Below the pieces are notes generated by a model. The model did no database searches, was not told the origin of the DNA, and saw only the letters and a program-made list of their open reading frames with translations. From NCBI GenBank assembly GCA_015067675.1, contig SVMB01000020.1:1-45401 (forward strand): DNA of 45,401 nucleotides. Direction: 5' to 3'. Made by a program: the position numbers and the translations under genes. This document shows, piece by piece, positions 7,257-13,961 of the stretch. How positions within the stretch are numbered: position 1 is the first letter of the stretch; every line of letters begins with the position of its first letter. Source of the stretch: Oscillospiraceae bacterium (GTDB lineage: Bacteria; Bacillota; Clostridia; Oscillospirales; QAMX01).

Positions 7257-8333
7257 TTACTTGTCCAGACGGCTCAGCGGATTCTGGCGGTGGCACTCTT
7301 CCATGATGGCGATCTGCTGTGCAACCTGCTTGAAGGTAACGTTGAAAGGCTTACCTTCGGTCAGATAGTTGTAAACGTCATCGTAGAGGCGCTTGGTATC
7401 GCTGGAGAAAACATTATCGTGAACATAAGGCTCAACCCATTCTTCCTCATACCAGGTCAGCTGTTCACGGCAGTAGGAGGGCAGACGATCCTCGGTGAAC
7501 AGAGGTTCACGGATCAGATGCTGCTCGGGAGCTTCCTCGGGCTTGAAGTACTTCCAACGAACAGACTTGGTGTCGACGGTCAGAGTACCGCAGGAACCCT
7601 GGATGTGGTAAGCATAGGGAGAATAGGCATCGCTGGAGGAAATCTCGATGTCGATGAGAGGACGATCGGGAGCCTTGAGGATGATCTTAACGAAGTCCTC
7701 GGCATCGCCGAAGGAGTTGACACGGTCCATGTGGCAGAAGACCTGGGGCATACCGTCATAGTAGTCCAGGAACTCAAGAGCCTGGCCGACGGGATGCGGG
7801 CCGGTGTTGTAGAGAGAGCCGGCGCAGTATTCCTGCACGGTCTGCCAGTCCCAGCGACGGCTGTAGCCGTTGGCATAAACCTTGACTTCAACCAGACGAC
7901 CCAGGACGCCGGAAGCGGCGATCTCGCGGGCCTTGGCGAACTGGCTGCGGTAACGGGACTGCAGGAAAATGGCGTACATACAGCCGGTTTCCTTGATGGT
8001 CTGCTCGAGTTCCTTGACCTGTGCCGTGTTGGCAGCAATGGGCTTCTCCTGCAGAACATTGAAACCGTGGCGCATCAGATCGATGGCGATGGGCTGGTGC
8101 ATGTGGCTGGGAGTGGAGTTCACCACGAAATCGATATCCGTACGGCCGAACAGATCCTCGTACTTCTCATAAACCTGGCAGCCGGGATATTCCTTCAGAG
8201 CACGCTCACGGCGCTCTTCCAGCGGATCGACAACGGCGACAACCTTGAAGCGCTCATCCTTGAGGATGTGCGAACCGTGGATGTTTCGTCCGCTGCGGCC
8301 CTGACCGAGGATGGCAACGTTTAAAACCTTCAT
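7257..8333 (-). CDS. Gfo/Idh/MocA-family NAD(P)-dependent sugar oxidoreductase
   Basis: A 358-residue sugar or inositol dehydrogenase-type protein. The Rossmann GQGRSG lies at 10-15, an acidic D36 ends the second strand (NAD preference), and the catalytic E96-K97-P98 motif is intact in VLQEKPIAA. YNTGPHPVG supplies the usual active-site His. The C-terminus IMEECHRQNP closely resembles the end of the third oxidoreductase at 11237 (LLDECHRQTP), marking them as related. A longer frame exists, but the ATG at 8333 has AGGAG eight bases upstream and gives the canonical start. The gene has its own promoter overlapped by a long palindrome, so expression is probably controlled by a dedicated regulator. 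The substrate is unknown; oxidation of a pyranose C3 or C2 is typical. Confidence 0.87.
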   Translation of the reverse strand: MKVLNVAILGQGRSGRNIHGSHILKDERFKVVAVVDPLEERRERALKEYPGCQVYEKYEDLFGRTDIDFVVNSTPSHMHQPIAIDLMRHGFNVLQEKPIAANTAQVKELEQTIKETGCMYAIFLQSRYRSQFAKAREIAASGVLGRLVEVKVYANGYSRRWDWQTVQEYCAGSLYNTGPHPVGQALEFLDYYDGMPQVFCHMDRVNSFGDAEDFVKIILKAPDRPLIDIEISSSDAYSPYAYHIQGSCGTLTVDTKSVRWKYFKPEEAPEQHLIREPLFTEDRLPSYCREQLTWYEEEWVEPYVHDNVFSSDTKRLYDDVYNYLTEGKPFNVTFKQVAQQIAIMEECHRQNPLSRLDK

Positions 8334-8396
8334 CGTATGTTCTCCTTTACAATGATCGGATTTGCGGCAAACAGCAGCAAATCTCAACTTGCCTTT

Positions 8397-8443
8397 AGTA
8401 TACCACAGCTTTTGTGCAAAAGCAATGTTTTTGCACAAAAGCT
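8397..8443 (-). promoter_or_regulatory. Promoter with overlapping 15-bp inverted repeat (probable operator)
   Basis: Minus-strand TTGCTT (8420-8425) and TATACT (8397-8402) are 17 bases apart. A perfect inverted repeat with 15-base arms (8407-8421 AGCTTTTGTGCAAAA; 8429-8443 TTTTGCACAAAAGCT; 7-base gap) covers the -35 element and the spacer. Each arm contains the near-palindrome TTTTGTGCAAAA. The repeat begins at the stop codon of the upstream gene, and it lacks a T-run, so an operator is favoured over a terminator. Confidence 0.7.
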
Positions 8444-9492
8444 TAAAATTTGTGCGTACAGAACTTCACACGGTTCTCGGCCAGAATCCTGTCACGTTCC
8501 ATGTTCCAGATCCTGGCATATGCTTCATTGGTGCGGGCACGCACCAGTTCCGTATTTTCGGCATGGTAATCGTTGGACTCACTTCCATAATACCCCCAGG
8601 CAATGATGGTGCGGGCACCGGCATCATAAGCGGCCTCGGTTGCGGCGATGATCTCCTCTTCCCTGCCGCGTGGCGTGCCGTAGGTTTGAATCCAGATATT
8701 ATGATCCTTGTCGAAACGCTGGCTGACCTCAAGGTTCTTTCGCGCACCCTCATAGACAAACTGATAGGGATTCACACCCTTATGTCCAAGCCAGTAGGGG
8801 TCAGAACCGATGTTATCAACCATCGGCAGTGAACAGAGACGATCAATCGTGGCGAGATTGATGCCGTGGGTGGCGCCGAGCATTACACAGACCGCATTTT
8901 GCAGTCCCTTGGATGCACTGTAGGCAGTTACATCGGCAAAATAGTCCAGAATACTGTTGATGCGGAACTCCTCGACGTTTGCATCGGCAATCAGCGGCAT
9001 TTCATAGCCATATTTCTCAGCAAAAAGCTTGCGGCAGCGCGGGCAGGCACAGCCATAGAAGGTCTGCTCCCCTACCGTTTTGACCGGAAGATGCGGCTCA
9101 TCCCAGAAGATGGTCCTGGCACCGAGATAATCAACGGTATCGATCCATTCATGGGTGAAACGTCTGAAATCGGGACTTCTCCAGCAGGTGCGCACCGGAT
9201 CCATTTCGCCGTTTGAATAAATCACGTGTGCGTCCGGATAATAGGCCAGAAAATGGGACTTATCTCCGGGAGGGCCTGCCAGTCCCCAGTTGTCAACCCA
9301 CACTTCCAGTCCCATATCCTGTGACATATGAACAAGATCACGCATGACGTTCTTATGACGGTCCCAGTCGGTGTGAGAGAACATATGGACGATGAGATTC
9401 ATGTGATTGCGGGCCATGTCCAGAAAATCCTCACGGGCATGATGCGGCATACGGTTGCCGTGGTAGGCAACGCCGGTCTTTAAAGGCTGCAT
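8443..9492 (-). CDS. Glycosidase-like TIM-barrel protein with CxCxxC motif
   Basis: A 349-residue cytosolic protein that reads as a single (beta/alpha)8 barrel: strand-ending motifs NLIVHMFSHTDWD, LEVWVDNWGL, ARTIFWDEPHLP (D131-E132, possible acid residues) and RTIIAWGYYGSES near the C-terminus. C148-x-C-x2-C-R-x2-F-x-E-x2-G-x-E-x-P is shared exactly with the GHL6-like protein at 23802. That motif is typical of GH42-like and related hypothetical glycosidase families, where the cysteines may bind zinc. I cannot name the family. GGAGGT six bases before ATG 9492 decides the start over a longer frame that would include the promoter. Likely a glycoside hydrolase or a relative acting on imported sugars. 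Confidence 0.7.
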   Translation of the reverse strand: MQPLKTGVAYHGNRMPHHAREDFLDMARNHMNLIVHMFSHTDWDRHKNVMRDLVHMSQDMGLEVWVDNWGLAGPPGDKSHFLAYYPDAHVIYSNGEMDPVRTCWRSPDFRRFTHEWIDTVDYLGARTIFWDEPHLPVKTVGEQTFYGCACPRCRKLFAEKYGYEMPLIADANVEEFRINSILDYFADVTAYSASKGLQNAVCVMLGATHGINLATIDRLCSLPMVDNIGSDPYWLGHKGVNPYQFVYEGARKNLEVSQRFDKDHNIWIQTYGTPRGREEEIIAATEAAYDAGARTIIAWGYYGSESNDYHAENTELVRARTNEAYARIWNMERDRILAENRVKFCTHKF

Positions 9493-9531
9493 GGGCTTAC
9501 CTCCGGTCGTGAAATGTTTGAATCTACCAAA

Positions 9532-9560
9532 ATGATAAATGCAGAGATGAGTTTTGTCAA
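9532..9560 (-). promoter_or_regulatory. Promoter of the TIM-barrel glycosidase-like gene
   Basis: Minus-strand TTGACA (9555-9560) and TATCAT (9532-9537) are 17 bases apart. This is near-consensus and places the gene in its own transcription unit, downstream of the terminator at 9582. Confidence 0.75.
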
Positions 9561-9581
9561 GCATTTGTGAAGTGTGTAGAG

Positions 9582-9615
9582 AAAAAGCCGCTTTTCCGAT
9601 GGAAAAGCGGCTTTG
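9582..9615 (-). terminator. Intrinsic terminator of the Re-citrate-synthase-like gene
   Basis: The hairpin AAAGCCGCTTTTCC / GGAAAAGCGGCTTT with a GATG loop is followed by TTTTTCTC in the minus-strand direction, ten bases after the stop codon. Confidence 0.85.
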
Positions 9616-9624
9616 GTGCGGAAA

Positions 9625-11076
9625 TCAGAAAGCGTGATAAAGATTGCGCAGACGCTCGTAGGCATCGGGATCGCAGGTGCGAACCATGTTGGCAAGCTCT
9701 CCGTCGGTCATGACGGTGTTGCGGCCGGCAGCGTATTCGGCGTCAACCAGTTCCTTGACAGCCAGAACCAGCTCATCCTTCTTCGTCAGAGCCTCAGGCT
9801 TATTGATCAGGCGGAAGTAACCGTTGATCCAGTGTGCAATGCCGGCAAGGCCGGAGTGCACATCGATGGAAACCTTTGCGGGACGGTTGAGCAGTGTGCC
9901 GGTATCGAAGATGTTGTAGATCTCTTCGTCCTTCATCAGGCCGTCGGCATGAATACCTGCGCGTGTGACATTAAAGTTACGGCCGACAAAGGGAGTCTGC
10001 GGCGGGATTTCGTAACCGATCTCTTCTTCAAAGTAGCGGGCGATTTCGGTGATGGTGGGGATGTCCATACCGTCGGTAGTACCGCGCAGAGAGGCATACT
10101 CGATTACCATGGCTTCCAGCGGGCAGTTACCGGTACGTTCACCGATACCCATCAGGGCACAGTTGACGGAAGAAGCGCCGTAGAGCCAGGCGGTAGTGGC
10201 ATTGGTGACAACCTTATAGAAGTCGTTGTGACCATGCCATTCGATCATATCGCTGGGAACGCCTGCATAGTGCATGATACCGTAGATGATACCCTGCACG
10301 CTTCGGGGCAGAGCAACACCGGGATAGGAAACGCCGTAGCCCATGGTATCGCAGCAGCGGATCTTAACCGGGATTCCGTATTCCTCACCCAGAAGCTGAA
10401 GCGCTTCGGCAAGCGGAACAACAAAGCCGTAGAAATCGGCGCGGGTGATATCCTCAAAATGGCAGCGGGGGCGAATACCGCGGTCGAGGACGCTCTTGAC
10501 GATGCCAAGATACTTGTCCATCGCCTGTCCGCGGGTCAGGCCCATCTTGTTATAGATATGGTAATCAGAGCAGGAGAGCAAAATACCGGTCTCAGCCAGT
10601 CCAAGCTCCTTAACCAGCGCGAAGTCCTTCTCGTTGGCGCGGATCCAGCTGGTGATCTCGGGGAACTCATAGCCCAGTTCCTTACACTCCTGAATCGCGC
10701 GGCGATCCTTCTCGGTATAAACAAAGAATTCCGACTGGCGAATGATGCCTTCGGGGCCGCCGAGCTTGTGCAGCAGCTTGTAGAGATGCACGATCTGCTC
10801 TACGGTGAAGGGCTTGAGCGCCTGCTGACCATCACGGAAGGTGGTGTCTGTAATGTAAAGGCAGGAAGGGGTGTGCATAGGGACGTTACGATGGTTGAAA
10901 GGCACCTTCGGAATGCTCTTATAGTCAAACAGGTACCTGTAGAGATTGGGATCTTCTCGATCCTGCAGAGAATATTTATAAGCGGACTGTTCCAGAAGAT
11001 TAGTGCGCAGCGAAAACTCAAGCGTGCGCTTATCGTCGGTAAAGCCCTCGTTTCTCAGATCATATTCGTTGTTCAT
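9625..11076 (-). CDS. Re-citrate synthase-like enzyme (HMGL/isopropylmalate synthase fold)
   Basis: A 483-residue enzyme of the HMGL-like TIM-barrel family that condenses an acyl-CoA with a 2-ketoacid. TDTTFRDGQQALKP is the strand-1 catalytic motif, WHGHNDF supplies metal-binding His residues, and AGIHADGLMKDEEIYN is the C-terminal lid motif. IRQSEFF and CHFEDITRADFYG fit the anaerobe Re-citrate synthase group as I recall it. A full LeuA regulatory domain is missing, so it is not a normal 2-isopropylmalate synthase, although such proteins are often labelled that way. The start at 11076 is chosen for AAAGGG seven bases upstream. Alone between two Gfo/Idh units, it probably makes citrate for glutamate synthesis. 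Homocitrate synthase is the alternative. Confidence 0.75.
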   Translation of the reverse strand: MNNEYDLRNEGFTDDKRTLEFSLRTNLLEQSAYKYSLQDREDPNLYRYLFDYKSIPKVPFNHRNVPMHTPSCLYITDTTFRDGQQALKPFTVEQIVHLYKLLHKLGGPEGIIRQSEFFVYTEKDRRAIQECKELGYEFPEITSWIRANEKDFALVKELGLAETGILLSCSDYHIYNKMGLTRGQAMDKYLGIVKSVLDRGIRPRCHFEDITRADFYGFVVPLAEALQLLGEEYGIPVKIRCCDTMGYGVSYPGVALPRSVQGIIYGIMHYAGVPSDMIEWHGHNDFYKVVTNATTAWLYGASSVNCALMGIGERTGNCPLEAMVIEYASLRGTTDGMDIPTITEIARYFEEEIGYEIPPQTPFVGRNFNVTRAGIHADGLMKDEEIYNIFDTGTLLNRPAKVSIDVHSGLAGIAHWINGYFRLINKPEALTKKDELVLAVKELVDAEYAAGRNTVMTDGELANMVRTCDPDAYERLRNLYHAF

Positions 11077-11139
11077 GGTTATACCCTTTCTAACTGTATT
11101 CACCGTGGGTATAGCTGTTCCAACCGGTGGTTTTACATA

Positions 11140-11168
11140 AGTATACAGATATGATGCATAAATATCAA
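11140..11168 (-). promoter_or_regulatory. Promoter of the Re-citrate-synthase-like gene
   Basis: Minus-strand TTGATA (11163-11168) and TATACT (11140-11145) are 17 bases apart, leaving a leader of about 60 bases before the ATG. Confidence 0.65.
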
Positions 11169-11236
11169 TATCGATTCACACAAAAATCGAAAAAGCGAAA
11201 ACAAGACATTTGTGGAAATCGCAAAGGAAGACTTCC

Positions 11237-12265
11237 TTAATCGTCGTATTCGGGAGTCTGACGATGGCATTCATCCAAAAGTTCCATCACGCGCAGGGTC
11301 TGCTCAACGGGAACCAGAGGCTCTTCTCCGCGGATGAAGTAGGCGGCACAGGCATCATAGAAGTTGCCGGCTTCAAAGTCACTGAGCGGATAGTCTGCGG
11401 TATGCCAGTTGAGCGGCTGGTCAAGATTATACTTGCGATCCTTCGCAATCAGTTCATCGGAAACCTCCAGAGGCGGAAGCTCCTCGGGAACCACATAGCG
11501 CACGGTAAACTTCTCGCCGTTGAGGACCGCGGCGCCGTATTTACCCTGGATAACCATGGGAGTCAGAGGCAGCGCACAGGCCTGATTGATGTCGAGGTCC
11601 AGAAGCATGCCGCTGTCGGTCTTCATGATGATCTTAACCACATCGTCAGCATCGCCAATGGTGGCAACACAGTCACGCCAGCACTTGATTTCGGTCACAT
11701 CAGCACCGGTGAGGAACAGAAGCTGATCGACATAGTGTGCGCCGTAGTTATTGAGCATACCGCCGCCGTATTTGCGCAGGGACTGCCAGTCACTGCGGCG
11801 GTTGTATCCGGAATTGGCGCGTTTAATCTGACAGATCTGGCCCAAAAGACCACTCTGGAGGATGTGAAGGGCGGCATTGGCTTCACGGGTGACACGGTGG
11901 GGCTGGAAAACCATGAGCTTGCGGCCGGTATCCTTCGCAGCCTGCGCAATATCGCGGGCTTCCTGAAGATTGGTCGCCATGGGCTTATCCAGGAACACAT
12001 CACAGCCGGCTTCAAGAGCGGCGATGGCGTGCAGCTTATGCAGATGAGTGGGAGAACAGATAACGACCAGATCGGGCTTTTCCTGGGCAAGCATCTCCTT
12101 ATAGTCAGTGTAACCAGCCGCAGCGTAAACGTCTTTGGCCTCCTGCAGACGTTCCTCACTGGTATCAACAACTGCGCAGATTTCGAAGTCGGGATGATCC
12201 TTGATATGAGGCATATGGAAATTCCAGCCAATACGTCCAAGACCGATAACAGCAGTTCTAAGCAT
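11237..12265 (-). CDS. Gfo/Idh/MocA-family oxidoreductase
   Basis: A 342-residue NAD(P)-dependent sugar oxidoreductase. The Rossmann motif GLGRIG (8-13) is followed by an acidic residue D34 at the end of strand 2 and by D93-K94-P95, a conservative form of the E-K-P motif that keeps the catalytic Lys. GGGMLNNYGAHYVDQLL carries the active-site His and Asp typical of the family. It is closer to the oxidoreductase at 7257 than to the GH109-like protein; the C-terminus LLDECHRQTP matches that paralogue. GAAAGG lies upstream of the ATG. It has its own promoter, divergent from the aminopeptidase gene. The substrate is not predictable; oxidation or re-reduction of a keto-sugar is plausible here. Confidence 0.87.
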   Translation of the reverse strand: MLRTAVIGLGRIGWNFHMPHIKDHPDFEICAVVDTSEERLQEAKDVYAAAGYTDYKEMLAQEKPDLVVICSPTHLHKLHAIAALEAGCDVFLDKPMATNLQEARDIAQAAKDTGRKLMVFQPHRVTREANAALHILQSGLLGQICQIKRANSGYNRRSDWQSLRKYGGGMLNNYGAHYVDQLLFLTGADVTEIKCWRDCVATIGDADDVVKIIMKTDSGMLLDLDINQACALPLTPMVIQGKYGAAVLNGEKFTVRYVVPEELPPLEVSDELIAKDRKYNLDQPLNWHTADYPLSDFEAGNFYDACAAYFIRGEEPLVPVEQTLRVMELLDECHRQTPEYDD

Positions 12266-12300
12266 TATTCAGCCAACCTTTCATGTAATTTGTTTGCATC

Positions 12301-12329
12301 AGTATAACATGGATTTCCCGTCATGTAAA
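12301..12329 (-). promoter_or_regulatory. Promoter of the Gfo/Idh gene at 11237
   Basis: Minus-strand TTTACA (12324-12329) and TATACT (12301-12306) are 17 bases apart. The region between this and the divergent promoter at 12420 (about 90 bases) is AT-rich, with no further element I can support. Confidence 0.7.
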
Positions 12330-12419
12330 GTCTGCACCTGTGTATTTTCCCTGACATCCCGAAAAAAGACAAACATTTCGGTTAAACGTTAAAATAATTC
12401 CATCATCCGAAAGTTACTA

Positions 12420-12448
12420 TTGATTTTCAAAAGCCGCTATTGTATACT
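12420..12448 (+). promoter_or_regulatory. Promoter of the aminopeptidase C gene
   Basis: TTGATT (12420-12425) and TATACT (12443-12448) are 17 bases apart, giving a leader of roughly 50 bases to the GTG start. Confidence 0.6.
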
Positions 12449-12504
12449 TCACTTAACAGTCCATTGTACTGTATCATATCTTCATCTGTAAGGAGGAGAC
12501 GATC

Positions 12505-13824
12505 GTGAGCAGCATTACCCATTCCGATATTGCAGCCTTCCGTGACTATTACAGACAGGATGCTGTCCGTCAGGCGATGACGAAAGTATTTGCCAAGGCA
12601 GACCTGGGCTCCCTTACCTATATTCCGCAGGAGGCGGCCAGGATCCAGTATCAGTTCAACGTGGAGATCAAGACTATGACCTCTACCAACCAGAAGAGCT
12701 CCGGACGCTGCTGGCTGTATGCAGCCACCAACGTTCTCCGTGAAATTGTGGGCAAGAAGCTCAACATGGAAAGTTTTGAGTTCTCTCAGTCATGGCTTGC
12801 CTTCTGGGATAAGTTTGAGCGTGTCAACGCCTACCTCGATGCCATCTGTGAGACGGCTTCCCTTCCCCACGATGATCGTATGGTCGATTATCTGGTCGGT
12901 ACCGGCATTGGTGACGGCGGTCAGTGGGATATGTTTGTTAATATCGTGGACAAGTACGGTCTTGTTCCCAAGACTGCCTTCCCCGAAACTGCTCAGACCA
13001 GCGCTACCGGCGAAATGAATCGTCATCTCAACCTCTATCTCCGCGCACAGACCGCACGGCTGCGTGATGCACTGGAGATTCACGAGGATGTCACCGAACT
13101 GCGCCGCACAATTCTGGAAAAAGTGTTTTCTTTCCTGTGTGCCTGCTACGGTGAACCTCCGGAAAAATTCGATTTTGAATACAAAGATCGTGACGGCGTG
13201 ATCCATTTTGAGGAGAACCTGGATCCCATCGGTTTCCGTGACCAGTATATCGGCGATTATCTGGATCATTACGTGAGCCTGATCAATGCTCCTGCTGCCG
13301 ATAAGCCCTTCTACAGAGCTTACACCGTCAAGTATCTCAACAATGTTCTCGGTGCCCAGAAGGATATCTACTATTATAACGTCCCGATCGAAGAACTCAA
13401 GGCAAAAGTCATCCAGCAGCTCAAGGACGGCGAAATCGTCTGGTTTGGCTCCGATGTCGGCAAGTACCGCGACCGTGAGAATATGGTTTGGAACGACACT
13501 TCCTTCAACGAAGACATCATCACCGGCTTTGACACTAAAATGACCAAGGAGCAGATGCTGTGGTATCACTCCAGTCAGATGAACCATGCCATGTGCATCA
13601 CCGGCGTCAATATTGGTCCCGACGGCAAGCCCAATCGCTGGAAGATTGAAAACAGCTGGGGTACCGACGGTCCCAACGGCGGTTATTACATTGGTTCCGA
13701 TACCTGGTTTGACAAAATGGTCTATCAGGCGGTCCTCAATAAAAAGTATCTGACTGAATATAAGCTCGATATGGAGCCGATTGTTCTCAATCCCTGGGAT
13801 CCCATGGGCAGTCTTGCCGACTAA
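12505..13824 (+). CDS. pepC: Aminopeptidase C / bleomycin hydrolase (C1 peptidase)
   Basis: A cytosolic papain-like cysteine aminopeptidase of 439 residues, near the usual 440-450 of PepC. The oxyanion Gln63 and catalytic Cys69 lie in NQKSSGRCW, the catalytic His361 in MNHAMCITG and Asn383 in KIENSWGTD. The family forms hexamers and trims peptides from the N-terminus inside the cell. The start is GTG at 12505, since AAGGAGGA sits 6-7 bases before it and no ATG is nearby upstream in frame. The gene is monocistronic with its own promoter and a following hairpin. Its presence within the sugar genes may be chance or may relate to glycopeptide use. Confidence 0.95.
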   Translation: MSSITHSDIAAFRDYYRQDAVRQAMTKVFAKADLGSLTYIPQEAARIQYQFNVEIKTMTSTNQKSSGRCWLYAATNVLREIVGKKLNMESFEFSQSWLAFWDKFERVNAYLDAICETASLPHDDRMVDYLVGTGIGDGGQWDMFVNIVDKYGLVPKTAFPETAQTSATGEMNRHLNLYLRAQTARLRDALEIHEDVTELRRTILEKVFSFLCACYGEPPEKFDFEYKDRDGVIHFEENLDPIGFRDQYIGDYLDHYVSLINAPAADKPFYRAYTVKYLNNVLGAQKDIYYYNVPIEELKAKVIQQLKDGEIVWFGSDVGKYRDRENMVWNDTSFNEDIITGFDTKMTKEQMLWYHSSQMNHAMCITGVNIGPDGKPNRWKIENSWGTDGPNGGYYIGSDTWFDKMVYQAVLNKKYLTEYKLDMEPIVLNPWDPMGSLAD

Positions 13825-13840
13825 TTATCTTACATATCCC

Positions 13841-13877
13841 TACAGCGCCGCAGTTGTTCTGCGGCGCTGTATTCTTT
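13841..13877 (+). terminator. Intrinsic terminator after pepC
   Basis: A perfect 13-base stem TACAGCGCCGCAG / CTGCGGCGCTGTA with a 5-base loop is followed by a weak T-rich tail (TTCTTT). Confidence 0.75.
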
Positions 13878-13891
13878 ATGAGAATTAATGT

Positions 13892-13921
13892 TTGACAGTG
13901 TGTATTACGTTGTAGTACAAT
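13892..13921 (+). promoter_or_regulatory. Promoter of the first two tandem paralogues
   Basis: TTGACA (13892-13897) and TACAAT (13916-13921) are 18 bases apart. The -10 overlaps the dyad TTGTAGTACAA (13910-13920), a palindrome around a central G. It differs by one base from the 11-mers at the third paralogue's promoter and the aldolase promoter, so it could be a common operator. Confidence 0.7.
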
Positions 13922-13961
13922 AAAGGCGATCTTCATACTTGCAAGAAAGGGAGCCGATATT

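Noticed and set aside
9613-11154. A 513-residue open frame on the plus strand opposite the Re-citrate-synthase-like gene
   Set aside because: It is an antisense shadow: no ribosome binding site, no recognisable motif and composition typical of the complement of a well-conserved gene. The same applies to the long plus-strand frames opposite glnN (31856-33121) and the kinase (42370-43530).
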